A stretch of 64,000 bases of DNA from Metellina segmentata (taxonomy: Eukaryota > Arthropoda > Arachnida > Araneae > Tetragnathidae). Below, piece by piece: positions 34,067 through 45,457 of this stretch. Position 1 is the first letter of the stretch; the number at the start of each line of letters is the position of its first letter. The stretch is taken from NCBI GenBank assembly GCA_947359465.1, contig OX375877.1, forward strand, positions 27,291,235 to 27,355,234. The letters are read 5' to 3'. The notes below the pieces were generated by a model. That model did no database searches. It saw only the letters and a program-made list of their open reading frames with translations, and was not told the DNA's origin. The position numbers were made by a program, and so were the translations under genes.

Positions 34067-35567
34067 GTGAGTTTATTCAATACAACCTGTTGGTCCGATA
34101 GCTCTATAATGGACTGTTTTTTAACTAATACAATTCCTTGTAACCAAAACAATATTTATTGACAACAAACCTAACAAGGTTGTGGATGGACCACTCTCGT
34201 TAAGGCTAAGGAAGCCTGGTTCTCGTTAGGGCTAAGGAAGCCTCGCTTTCATCTTGTCTAGGAGAGCACCTCTCTCCTTCATGTCTCAAGCCTGAATGTC
34301 ATCCACGCCTTTAGTAATACTAGCTTGTTGCCAACTGTAGTCGTAATTTTATATTGATCAATCACAACTTGCATTTTTAAACGTATAACTATTGCGACAA
34401 TGCATTCCTGTAGTCAGTGTCTGCTTAAAAGACTGATGGATGGACCACTATCACTAAGGCTAAGGAAGCCTGGTTCTCGTCAGGGCTAAGGAAGCCTCGC
34501 TTTCATCTGGTCTAGGAGAGCACCTCTCTCCTCCATGTCTCAAGCCTGAAAGTCACCTACGCCTTTAGTAATACTAGCTTGTTGCCAACTGTAGGTTTAA
34601 TTTTATATTGATCAATCACAACTTGTGTGGCATTCTTAAACGTATAATTCTTGTGACAATACATTCCTGTAGTGAATGTCTGCGTAAGTGAATAAATGCT
34701 TGCTAAAAACTTTCTTAGCTACAAATTTCTAAGCATCTTCATCCACTCTTGCACCTCAACGCCGCCCCATTTACTCTGGGGTCAGTATTGACTCCACCCT
34801 TATTTCTTCAGGGCCCATAGGGAAATGGTAGTGCCCACTTTGGGAAACTAGATTCTACTGTCTCATTTGCTGTCGTGTGAGAATTTTTTGTTAAGGTGTG
34901 ATCTAAATAGCCCGTGAGGCATAAAAGGGACACCACTCGTTAAAAAAAAGCAAAACGGCAGAATTTTTGTTGGGTGCGAAATTAATTCATATAAAAAGAT
35001 GCCTTCGCCCTAAATATTTTTCAATTTTTTCTTTGCGTAGTGCCCTTCAAAGCATGCGAAACGGTCAACTGACGCAAGATACCGTGACTAGACAGACAAA
35101 AACAATTTGAAAAGGGTGGAAAAACAGGAAAGCCTTTTCTATTAAACTAAATGCATTTTATTCTAAAAAGACTAATTTTCAATTAAAAATATGTGAACGT
35201 TCCAAGGTATAGTATTCGGTACTTATTTTGTTCTAATCATTCAGATCATGTAGTACAACATACATATTTATTTACCACCTAATTTGCACCTAATATTTAA
35301 AACTCATGAAGTGGAAAATTTCCTTCGCATTCTTTTTCGGACAAACATCGGATTATAACATAGTCCGATTTTAAAGATGCGGTTTAGAAGACGTTAAATT
35401 AAAAGCTAAAATTCAATAAAAATATAATCAAACTTTATTCTAAGAAATGCATTTTTCACCTAAAGATTATCAAACTGATAAGGGTAGAGTTAGTTTATAA
35501 ATTGGAAAGAAAATTATCTTCATGTTGGATGGAACTCAGATAAAATATCTATATATTTCCCTCTTAG
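34067..35567 (+). other. Intron 8 (1,501 bp)
   Basis: Starts with a 254-bp tandem duplication (34184-34700) containing repeated ctaaggctaaggaagcc phrases; the rest is AT-rich without recognised features. Confidence 0.8.
34184..34700. repeat. Tandem duplication, period about 254 bp
   Basis: Two copies, beginning ggatggaccactctcgttaa and ggatggaccactatcactaa, both continuing through aggagagcacctctctcc, actagcttgttgccaactgt and attttatattgatcaatcac. An inner phrase (ggctaaggaagcctggttct / gggctaaggaagcctcgctt) is itself repeated within each copy. Confidence 0.9.
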
Positions 35568-35779
35568 GTCATAGCACTTGATCCTGATTTGGACCTCAAC
35601 GGTGTTGTGCGTTATCGCCGACAGAATGACAGCTTGAGCCAAACCGTTCCCTTCGATGTACATCCAGAAAACGGATCCATCTACATCCTGGAATCCTTCC
35701 GCACGATCCGAGAAAAGCCGGCACTCTACACCTTCTTCGTACAAGCCTCGGATCTTGCCCGAATTGAATCAGAACGAAG
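35568..35779 (+). CDS. Cadherin exon 9 (fourth complete EC repeat)
   Basis: 212 nt: 70 codons plus two bases (phase-2 donor ag|gtaagc). It encodes VIALDPDLDLNGVVRYRRQN through DVHPENGSIYILESFRTIRE to ASDLARIESER. The DxD motif (LDPDLD) is present. The LDRE position reads SFRTIREK, so the usual aspartate is missing, one of several non-canonical calcium sites in this protein. Confidence 0.94.
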
Positions 35780-35871
35780 GTAAGCGTGCCACATAAAATG
35801 TCATGCTAGTCCAAAAGGCTGTTAAACCAGTTTGTTGATATTAAGTTGACGTTTTTTACATAATGCGTATA

Positions 35872-36275
35872 TGCACTATGTGGACAAAAGTATCTGGACA
35901 GTGTAGAAATTCGTAGGAGGATCCATCATAGGGTGGGGTTGTTTTCCTGGTTAGGACGGCCTATTGCTTTATATATCTAGTACCATGAACTCTGACGTAT
36001 ACCTCGACGTTCTGGATCATTCGGCCTTGCCTACACTATGGCAATACTACGACGATGACGGTTGTATCTTCCAACAGGATCGAGTTATTACCTATCCTGA
36101 GTTATTACCAAACGTGTGGCTGTCGGCTCCGTTCTCGTGGAAACGTTTCTTTTTCCAGCCGCCACGATCTCACAGTACCGAACGTTTCGTCAGTTGTCTT
36201 TCCCACTCCGATTTCAGCACATTTCATCGAAAATTCCTAATAAAGAATTCTGAATTGATGCATGATTATATTGAT
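35872..36275 (+). mobile_element. Tc1-like element fragment
   Basis: Starts with cactatgtggacaaaagtat, a Tc1-type terminal repeat, then jumps directly into the transposase core: GGSI, a frame with MNSDVYLDVLDHSALPTLWQ then YYDDDGCIFQQD, as in Tc1 proteins (MNSEVY ... LWQ ... FQQDN). The C-terminal third is scrambled by frameshifts and no right terminal repeat was found. A different family from the 569-bp derivatives. Confidence 0.7.
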
Positions 36276-36485
36276 TGATAGATTGAACTCCACAACGGCC
36301 ATAAGCTATATTTGAAGGTATCATGAGAGATCATTTAGGTATAACATAAATAGTTTGATTGTTTATTCCCCACTAATGAAGGATACTCTGTAAGTTCATC
36401 TAGAAGATAATTTGAAACGAGTATGAAAAGCTGTTATGATTTACGATTTCATTTTTGATGTGTGCGTAAAGCTGCTTCTAGTATA

Positions 36486-36889
36486 CAGTGAAACTTCGAT
36501 TAACCGTCACACTTTTAACCGTCAGTTGGTGTTAACCGTCTGTCCGTTGTTACGCAACATTGCCACTCAGAAAACACAAGCCTCGAATAAACAAAAGAAA
36601 AGAACAGGCTACTTTAAAATTTGTATGTGCGTATGTATAAAGCGTAAGTACATATAACAATATGTGTACATAGGAACAAACTGTACTTAGTGTAAACTGT
36701 ATTTTGTTTGTTTCTGTAAAATAAAATACGTGCATATACAGTGTATTTCCAGTTCGTAAACTACGTTTTTTATCATTCGTTCACATGCAATGGATGGGGG
36801 TGGGTTGTTATTTAAAGTTTCTATGTTAACCATCTATTCGATTAACCGTCATATGGTCCCGACCCTAACAGTTAATAAAAGTTTCGCTG
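36486..36889. mobile_element. pogo/Tigger-like MITE (404 bp) with TA duplication
   Basis: cagtgaaacttcgattaacc at the left and gttaataaaagtttcgctg at the right are inverted ends, flanked by TA (36484-36485 and 36890-36891). Inner repeats of ttaaccgtca add to the resemblance to Tigger/pogo elements. No transposase remains. Confidence 0.75.
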
Positions 36890-36891
36890 TA

Positions 36892-39800
36892 CTTTCAAAC
36901 TGCTAAATTTGAATGCTAGTGAATGTATTTTAAATTATTCCTCAACTGTAACTATAATATGGAATTAGAGGTACTTCAAAAAATATTTAATGTAAAATGG
37001 AGTATCTGTGAAATAAAGGACTATGAAAAAAGTAATATGAACAGTCCGGAATATTCTGCTCTGAACAAGATAAAACGATCGTTTAAATGCAGTGTGATTG
37101 CGTGGGTCACGACGAGTGATTTTGTAACTACACTTAGATACATTCAACGGCTCCTGAAATTATTTATTAACTACCCCATTTTGTATCTAAAACACAGTCC
37201 GCGTGAACCTAATGATAGCGCTGGCACGGGAACTATTCTTCCAAATCACTCGCTCATTAACCTGATTTTTCTTCTAACAAGGTTGGCCTCTACCTCAAAT
37301 ACGTTACTCCCTTTGAAAGAAAAAAAAACCCAGCGCTTTCTTTGATAGATGGATTTCAATCAAGAAAAAGTTTAAGGTCAATTTTAACTCCTCCTGTGAA
37401 CTAGAGAAGCTGTGTTTTTTTGATTAACTACGTTCTAAAATTCAGTAGACCCGATGCACTTCTGTGACCATCACAAGAAGTGATGAATCACCTGAAGAAT
37501 AAATCATTCATCATGCGATATCATTGGAAGGAAGCTAAGCGTTGGTTTTTATAATTTTCTGGAATGATTATCTTTGATAATTTTACTTTTCCTTGAGAAA
37601 TTTCTCTGATATTTATCATCAATAGCTCTCTGAATGATAGAATTTGTTTCGAAAGATTGAATATATTTATCATGTTACAGGGTCATTATTATTATGTTTC
37701 GATACTTGTGGCAACAATGGATGATTGAATTCTATAACCAAATTGGTTTCTCGCGATGTGAACAGAGAGCCTTTAATGAGGGAAAACCCCTACTTGAAAA
37801 TATTATGAATAAACTTAAATGGTTTGCAAATTATATTGCCAAGGCAAGACGTACCATTAACAATATTTTTGACAATGGTATGGGTTTGGTATTCGTATTA
37901 GAAACTAAGGTTAATAAGAGAGAATGTTCTCACAATAGTCTAACAAGAAGAATAATTGAAAAAATATAAGTATTTTAGAAAAATCACAGTATTACAAATG
38001 ATGATTGTGCAAACAAATTACGACTAACTGGATTGATGAAAAAATTCTGTCTGTCTGGATTTTCGATGTGTCCAAATGTTCTCTGTGTTATGAACAACTT
38101 TCTAAAATGATTACTTGTTGGGACACTGTACAATTAGACGTTGACTTACATTTTGTTAAAAATTCCATTCTGTTGAAATTCACGAAAATTGGCGTTTAAA
38201 ACCTTTTATTTATTTCGGTCATCTTTTCCCAAACGTCCTTTCTGTTTTGAAAGTTTCATTTTATAATAAAACTTAGTACTATATCATCGGCTTGGAGCCG
38301 AAACTCATTAAATGACAAAAGATGAATTTCGTACTGTACACCTATTTAAAAACAAACTATTAGCTTTTTGGTCAAAAAGAATAAAAATTATAACCATTTC
38401 GATAGTAACAATTTTTAACCAATTTCAATATGACTTTGAATATAATTACGGAGCATTTTAAAATATGGTAAGTGAAGAAAACTAGTAGGATAATACCTGT
38501 AATGAAAAAATAATAAATGTCGCAATTCCGAACCTAATAAAGAGACCGCAATACGTTTTAATTTTTAGTTCAAATTATAATTTATGCTGTTTTTGTGAGA
38601 TCTACATTTTTGCATACATGACTTCTTCGATTCACAGGAGACTGCTTTGTTTTATTTAAAAATCGTTCTCTTCTTTTTATAAAACTAATTTTAAAACGAT
38701 TTTCTTTTCATTCTAAAGTAATAAAATAATATTTTAAAAATATGAAGATAGCAAAAATAATTCTATAACTTTGCTGCATGCTATAAATATTTTCATGTTC
38801 AATATTTCGCACAATAGCAATAATAAAATTGGATTCTGATAGCGCTTTCTAGAAGAAGAATGAAACGATGGTTGTAACAAGAGATTTCTAAACCGGGCTG
38901 TCGCTACTAGGAGTTTTTAGTCAATACGTTTAGCCTGGTACAAACTACGCGCTTCATACTTTACAATGGATCGTTAATAGTTTTTCAAAAGTTTAAAGTA
39001 GCTACTCGTTTTTATTTTAGCATTAAAGGATCTACGCAGGTTATTTTTACTTCTCCCTCATTTTCCTTACAGCTATAGATCGAGTTACTAACGACTCGAA
39101 TGATCTCTTTCTCGTCACGTAATATATAACGCCCCGTAAATTCCACATAACACGTTTTATGTTCTTAAGGTCGAAGGGCAAAGATAGATCAAGATTTCGT
39201 TTCCTGAACGTTTAATGTCCCATGAAAATGTATGAAGCCCTACAGATGGTTACAGTGAAAAGTAAATTGCGTGTAACACTTTAACAGAAGTTCATTGATT
39301 TTACAAAGGATGTTTTTATCTTGGATACTGCATTAATCATGAAATATGAATTCGAGGCAGAGATAGTATCAAAGCTTGATAAACGTTTGTAGGTCAAACA
39401 ACTTTATTACTGACGTAGATGAATTGCAGCGGACAAAGTACCTGTTAGTTATGTTGTAACTTCTGAAACACATAAAAGTAACCCGTGGAAATTAATTTTC
39501 AATTTGTGTAAATTCCTCAATAAGGGGAATGTAAGACAAAGAATCCTAACTAGATTTCAGCCTATTGGAAAATGAGCATTGTCTTCGAATCTATCTATAA
39601 TCAAGGATTGTAATAAAGATAGGAATAGACATGCGTATGAATATGGTTGTAGATAAACAACCTAAATTGTTTTTATAATGGACTTAGACTAAAACTAAGA
39701 TAGCGTATCCTTTGAGGTATTCACGTTCCCATATATATATTCCTACAACCTGCAGTCTTTCCTACATAACTTCTAGTCAGTTATGATTTTTCTTAACAGG

Positions 39801-40078
39801 TTGATTACTGGTCTATTGTTGTGTTGATGGTGTGTTGATTGTGTGATGGTGTGTTGATTGGCAATGCCCCGCAGCGTAGTTTAATAATAATTCGTCACTC
39901 CAATACCAGCCACGCCAATACCAGAATAGATTGGCGAAAGCTCATCCAACAAATTTGCACTTTCATCATCTTTTAGACGCTTATTCGATTAAATTTTTCT
40001 TTTTGGGGGGCGTGAAGGCCCTGCAGAACTATCGTCTCTACAACTCATATTACAAGATTTTTTTTTATTAATAATAAA
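36892..40078. other. Intronic stretch (3.2 kb), AT-rich
   Basis: Includes a short tandem of gtgttgatggtgtgttgatt at about 39825-39860. Nothing else recognised. Confidence 0.55.
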
Positions 40079-40324
40079 GCTATAAATTCGAAACCACATA
40101 CCTTTACAACTAACTTCTAACCTTTACTCCACGGCAATACCAGCAGACACACCTAACTTATAATGTCGATTGAAGCGGACAATAAATGTTGAGGCGGAGA
40201 TCTTGCCGCGCCAACGCGTGACTAGCTACTGAGACATCACATCAAACCACGCGCTGGCACGTGGTCAGATCTTAAACACTGATGCCACATCACTCTCTGG
40301 CGCGAGATTGGCAGCGAAAGTGTT
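40079..40324. mobile_element. TTAA-linked MITE, family C (right part)
   Basis: Shares ataaattcgaaaccacatac, aataaatgttgagg and gcgcgagat-ggcagcgaa with 63690-63889, and ends at TTAA (40325-40328). The left end is not recognisable; part of the interior has been replaced or has diverged. Confidence 0.6.
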
Positions 40325-40628
40325 TTAACCAATAGAATGTGTCATGAGATTCTTTTCAACCAATAGATTAATAATCATTATATTTTTTTCAACCAATGGT
40401 TATTTAATCATTATATTTATTCCGAGCTAAAAGTAATACTACTCGTACGTTACTCGAAACTTTCGTGACGCTCAGAAGCTTTCTAATGATTTATCATATT
40501 CAATTAAACAGATGTACTTGAAGTATTACTACACACACAAATTTCAGGAACAGTGGTAATTATATTCTTAACTTTAAATTAAAATGTGATAGTTCTTATT
40601 TTCAACTTTTCTAATCATTCTCTTCTAG

Positions 40629-40758
40629 GTCATCGGTGGCTGTCGTCAACGTGAACATCAAAGACATCAACAACAATGCTCCTGAATTCATTGGGGCTCC
40701 TTATGAGGCCTACATTGGAGAATCTCTACCTCCTGGTGCACTCGTCTATCAACTCCAG
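40629..40758 (+). CDS. Cadherin exon 10 (EC repeat junction)
   Basis: 130 nt: one base completing an AGG arginine codon, then 43 codons, phase-0 donor cag|gtgagt. It encodes SSVAVVNVNIKDINNNAPEF, then IGAPYEAYIGESLPPGALVY and QLQ. The linker reads DINNN instead of DxNDN, losing an aspartate. Together with the missing LDRE aspartate in exon 9 this predicts a weak calcium junction between the fourth and fifth complete repeats. Confidence 0.94.
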
Positions 40759-41103
40759 GTGAGTTTTTCAGTAAATCCACAAGCTATAGATAATCCTCTC
40801 CAAAAATCAACTTATTAATGTAGCAAAGAAGTGCTCTTGTAACAGTGTTTGAATATTATATACTAACATAAATTTATATTCTGTCTTGACCCGAACTAGC
40901 TGCTAATTCCTCTGCACAGTCGTCAGTGGATGCAGCCATTTCTTTCATATTAAATCATTTCTAAAACATTTTAGTAAAATATAATAGATTAAGTATTCTT
41001 CTTGCGCCAAGGTACTAACATAAATAATGATTAAAAGTGATTATAAAGGCACTTGAGTCCCCCTCAGTTTATCCGACTAAAACTTTATAAGTAGAAGCTT
41101 GTG

Positions 41104-41275
41104 TAATGACTAGGTCAGCATCTGAGCTGGCATTTCAGTCTCCAAACTTCCACATCAAGCCAACGGGAAGACTATTTTAAGTTAACGACAGATTAAACGG
41201 CGCTTGCCCCCACGCACACAACAGTCTTTGGTTGGATCTAATTTCGAACTCGCAACCCTCCGGTTGCCAATCCTT
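41104..41275 (-). mobile_element. SINE copy, diverged head region (minus)
   Basis: ggtcagcatctgagctggca, ctccaaacttccacatcaag and a B-box complement ttcgaactcgcaacc. The linker between head and body differs from the full copies, so this may be another subfamily. Confidence 0.6.
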
Positions 41276-41544
41276 AATTCTTTTGAAATGCTAAAGTAGC
41301 AAAACCCACTCTTCTTGTAACATTATTTGAATATTATGATGGGAATAATATTAACATATCCAACCTAAATATAATAATGAATATAATATTATAATATAAT
41401 ACAGTATATTATAATATAATATAGAATGAATATAATAACATATCCAACTGGGCTACCACCACCCCGTTCTTTAGTGAGTGAGATAGAGAATGGATAGAAC
41501 CATCTTAGACGACAAACTTTTTCCCCTTCATCTCAAATCGGATC

Positions 41545-41625
41545 TTTCCCTTAGAGTTTGATCACCGTCACCAATAACCCTTTGTGCTGTTCCAATGCGA
41601 CGTTTATTAAAATACCTACCTTTAT
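41545..41625 (+). mobile_element. SINE fragment (3' part)
   Basis: Reads tcggatctttcccttagagt, caccaataaccctttgtgct and ends acgtttattaaaatacctac. Confidence 0.6.
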
Positions 41626-43440
41626 CACAACAACTAAAAAATTAAGTTACCAAGTTCTTGCATTCAGGTGGCGACGATATCCTTTTTTTGCCCACATAAC
41701 TTTAAATACCGCGGTTGTCACGTAACAAATACGTTGCCTTCAAGTTAAGTATTTAATGGGGCAACATATTTCATGTAGAAGATTTTGAGAACGTAATAGA
41801 TACCTCACGACATGATCCCTTGAAATGCCCTCGCCGATCAACATTATCCTTTACCAACCTGAGGTAAGATGCATTTGTTCAATAGTCGATATGGAAGGAG
41901 TAGTAATTAGTTCAAGGTTAAAGACCCCATCTCCACAGACAAAGGAGGCATCATGATAATAGGGGTGTTAAAGGGAAATGCTTTCATCACGTTCTTGTAG
42001 AATGAGAACGCTTGTGGCATATCTAGTGGAAAGGCGTATGAGGAACAGGATACAAAGACTTCCTACTTCTGATAGGTGTTGTTGGGTGTTCAACCATCCT
42101 GTGCAACATGCCTTGAGAATAGTATCGGAGGCGAAACTTTCCAACAGTCTGTCTTATCAATAAATATGCTTTCCAAGAGAATGCAGAAACCGACGTTTGC
42201 AAGAGAAATCAGTTCTCTAATTGTCAAGAAAATGCAGCTCTAAAGAAAAAAGTTTGTTAAGAAATTTAGTTGCAAAATACATTCTCTTGGTGGATTTTAT
42301 GCAATGATATAGTCGTAAATTAAGCAGTGCCGGAACGCTCTGACCTTGGTGGTATTGTTGGGAGAATGAGAGGGGGTTATAGAAAGGGTAAGCAGGGGAT
42401 CACTTCACAATAAAATATTTTTTCATATTTAAAATTTTTCTGGAGGTATTTTACAATTTTTTCTTATTTATTTCTCGTAAAAAAAAATTGCAGTGCCGGA
42501 ACGGTGTTCCGGCTCCACAACCCACTGGATTTTTGTCGCTAGGCCATATTTGGCAAAGAATTACTCAATTTGACTCAGCACTGTTCAAATATACAGTTCA
42601 ATCGAACGGCCTTGGCGAATGATATGCCACAAGGACAGAAGAAAATTTATGTTCCTTACTTTGTATTGAGTTTTGTTAATTATAGGATCATCAGTTTTCA
42701 ATTAATTATCAGATAATCTCAGTCCTGATAATAAAATTTTCAAATTTAAAAGGTTACCACTGCTCACTTTAAAACCCTCTAACGGCCACACGGGTCTCAA
42801 GACGATGTCTTCAAAAACCCAGAACGGCCGAGAAACCATTAGGAAAATCGAATGATTTCTTCCCCCTTTACACATCATCTATGGTCATCTAGGTACTTTC
42901 TTAGTGCACGGGACGTCCCGTGCTTTGTAAGGGGGTGTATATGAAGTGCTTGTTTCAACTTGTAAGTCGCATTGGGTGTTGGACATTAGTAACTTATATG
43001 TATCTATCGCACATTTTATTAGTTGTGAAGAAAATATAGCGAAAAATAATTGATTACAGTTTATTTCTTATCACTTGTTAATTCTTTATACTTAAATATG
43101 GTTTTCCTAAATAATATATTCCTCAATCTTTGATTGATTAGACTAACACATTTTTAAAGAAAAAAAAATTAATTAATATATTTTCTAATACTTGACTGCT
43201 ACTTCATTTTCATAACGTATATCTTAAAATTCTCTTGTATCTCCGACTGTCTAATATATAAGCAAGTATGTGATTAAAAAGCGTTTTCAAGTCTGTTAAG
43301 TCCTATGTATATTAAAAATGTTTTTCGGTAGAACATTTAGCGTTATAATTATAATTTTGCTATTCGTATGAAAATCAAATTAATTTTATTAAAAATTCTC
43401 CTATCCAGTGTAGTCATATTAATTATTATATATTTGTGTG
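41626..43440. other. Intronic stretch (1.8 kb)
   Basis: A phrase cagtgccggaacg occurs at 42326 and again at 42492 (then gtgttccggctcc), perhaps ends of a small element. A palindrome gtgcacgggacgtcccgtgc lies at 42905-42924, between cccccttta (42860) and taagggggt (42929). No coding features. Confidence 0.45.
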
Positions 43441-43860
43441 TAAAATTTTATTTGAAAGTACTCATTTCTACGATTATAAAAGTAAACGTTTGTCTGCGTG
43501 CGTGGACTATCCTGACGAATCTATGGCACTTATAAGAATGACATTTGGCACACAAGGAAGCCCGAATGTTTTGCGATTTTTGTACGAAGCCGAATTTTAA
43601 AATTTAATCTAGAACATTTTAAAATTAATTTAATAGAATTGAATTATTCTTGTTTAGAATTGAATTATTGTTGTTGATTTTTTTAATAAATATTTTTTCA
43701 ATTAAATATTAATATTTTTGCAACAGATATGCGTCACCACGAAAATAACTCACGGGCAACCTCGTGATGGCCAAACCCCACTAAAAGAAAAGTCGTGCTG
43801 GCCACGCAGTGGCCGTGGTGTTGGTTTGCGAAGCAAACCAAATTGGAACTCGTAGTAAGA
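43440..43860 (+). mobile_element. Helitron-like or similar dispersed element fragment
   Basis: The stretch aaacgtttgtctgcgtgcgt ... gacatttggcacacaaggaa and the end gtttgcgaagcaaaccaaat (a short hairpin) are phrases seen in many dispersed insect repeats with Helitron-like ends. Termini are not proven here. Confidence 0.3.
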
Positions 43861-44097
43861 ACTTTTTATAAGGGGCGAAAATGATTATTTTATGTTTCAT
43901 AAATATACTCATTTTATAAGATATTCTCAGTTCATAAAGAGGAATTATTAATTTGACCGAGAAACCTATGCTAAAAGAATAGCATTAACATAATTATGTT
44001 CCTAAAATGCTTCATTTTTTAAGTAAAATTATTAACATGCTATACAAGAAAATTACATTTCCAAATTGTGGGTTTGAAAATAACTCTGTGATATTAA

Positions 44098-44500
44098 TTA
44101 CCGTGAAAATATGTGATTTCTCGCGTCCGTCAGAAACAGTTTCAAATAGTCTAATGGTGAAGACCCAGGCGGCAAGTCATGAACAGGACTAGCGTGCGAA
44201 TTAAAGTTTGTAATGGATAGATCATCGTTCCGTATAGTGTTCGATTCCCATTCAAATAATATCATCGTTTCTTTCAATTTCTGGGACTTCATCTACGTCA
44301 CTGTCATTATCGGAAACACTATCCTCTTGGATTGAATTCTCCAAATCATATTTTGTTAGATCGTCTTCGTCGCTTGAATTTAAATCCGACTCATCTGTAT
44401 CATTGAAAAGAATTCTTTCTATTTCTTCTTTCGACAATGTTTTCCTATAACGAGCCAGTTCAATAGTTAAGAAACCAAATTCTCTATTCAATAGCCGCAC
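44098..44500 (-). mobile_element. piggyBac-like transposase N-terminal remnant
   Basis: The minus-strand frame 44500-44252 reads YRKTLSKEEIERILFNDTDE then SDLNSSDEDDLTKYDLENSI, an acidic N-terminus like the KEI-rich one at 9865. After a frame change 44190-44098 reads LPPGSSPLDYLKLFLTD, matching the piggyBac motif S-P-L-D-Y-F-x-L-F-x-T-D. The catalytic core is absent, so it cannot encode an active enzyme. Confidence 0.65.
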
Positions 44501-44884
44501 AAAACTGTTCGATCCGAAGCCTAGCTTGGAAGAAGTATGTGAAAGGGCGCAGTTAAAAGCCGATCCCTAACTTGTTGTTTGTCATTAAAGGAAACTACCC
44601 TACTGCTTCAGGCGAAAGGAGGGAGCATTGTAGTGAGGGAATGACGGATTGCCCTTCTCTGGGTTAGGGGGATAGCCAGTAGCTTTAATGACTTCAGCCG
44701 GTTCGGGCGGGTGCTGGGCTTTTGCATGTGAAGCCGTTTCGGGCGTCTTGGACGTTAGAGGGTTAAGTTGATATTTCCACAATGTTTTCGAAACGAAAAC
44801 GATTTAAAAAGGCTCATATCATCGCACTCTTAACTCATACGCACAACAGCTGCATACATACTATGCAACTGTGATACCTATGTA

Positions 44885-45455
44885 ACTATTCCTACAATAA
44901 TAGACTGGACGCCAGAGGATTTGTATAAAATCCGACTGCTTGTTTGGGGATGTTTTTCGGGGTATGGCCTGGGAACTTTGTACAATGTTCCGGGTCAATT
45001 GAACGCCGTAGCCTACATGAACATTTTGGACTATCAGGTTCTTCTTACGCTCCGGCAATTTTATGTAATGGACGAATCTTACTTCAACGACGACAACGCT
45101 CCATGTCATGTTGCAGCCTCTGTCGAGCAGTGGTATCGAGATATGGATGTAAAAACGTTTTCCCTGGCCTGCTCAGAGTCTCGACCTAAACCCCATTGAA
45201 CATTTGTGGGACGAGTTAGAGCGACGCTTACGGACCAGGGAATAACGTCCGAAATCTACAGCTGAGCGGCGACATTTTTTCGGCAGGAATGGGCACAAAT
45301 ACCCCATAGCTGTGTATCAGAACCTTGTTGAAAGTATTCCCAGATGGGTTGCTAGTGTTATTGCAGCACGTGGGTGACCACCCCTCTATTAAAGCATGCA
45401 TTCTTTCCCTTATACCATCACATCTTGCTGTCCGGTCCATTATTGTAGGGTAGTG
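44885..45455 (+). mobile_element. Tc1-like deletion derivative (571 bp) with TA duplication
   Basis: Left end aactattcctacaataatag and right end ccattattgtagggtagtg, flanked by TA (44883-44884 and 45456-45457). Contains DESYFNDDNAPCHVAASVEQ and remains of LNPIEHLWDELERR split by frameshifts. It joins its left end directly to the same transposase point (tttgtataaaatccgactgc) as the copy at 19346, so both descend from one deleted ancestor that kept moving. Confidence 0.85.
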
Positions 45456-45457
45456 TA

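Larger units (their letters stand above)
35780..40628 (+). other. Intron 9 (4,849 bp)
   Basis: Contains a Tc1 fragment (35872-36275), a pogo/Tigger-like MITE (36486-36889), a family C repeat (about 40079-40324) and otherwise AT-rich sequence. Open frames of 140 codons (36923-37345) and 91 codons (37694-37969) show no recognisable domain. Confidence 0.8.

Noticed and set aside
36923..37345. 140-codon frame in intron 9
   Set aside because: No domain recognised; low-complexity lysine- and leucine-rich composition is typical of AT-rich intron.
42905..42924. 20-bp palindrome gtgcacgggacgtcccgtgc considered as a regulatory site
   Set aside because: An isolated palindrome between short inverted phrases, more likely the centre of a small foldback; no evidence of protein binding.
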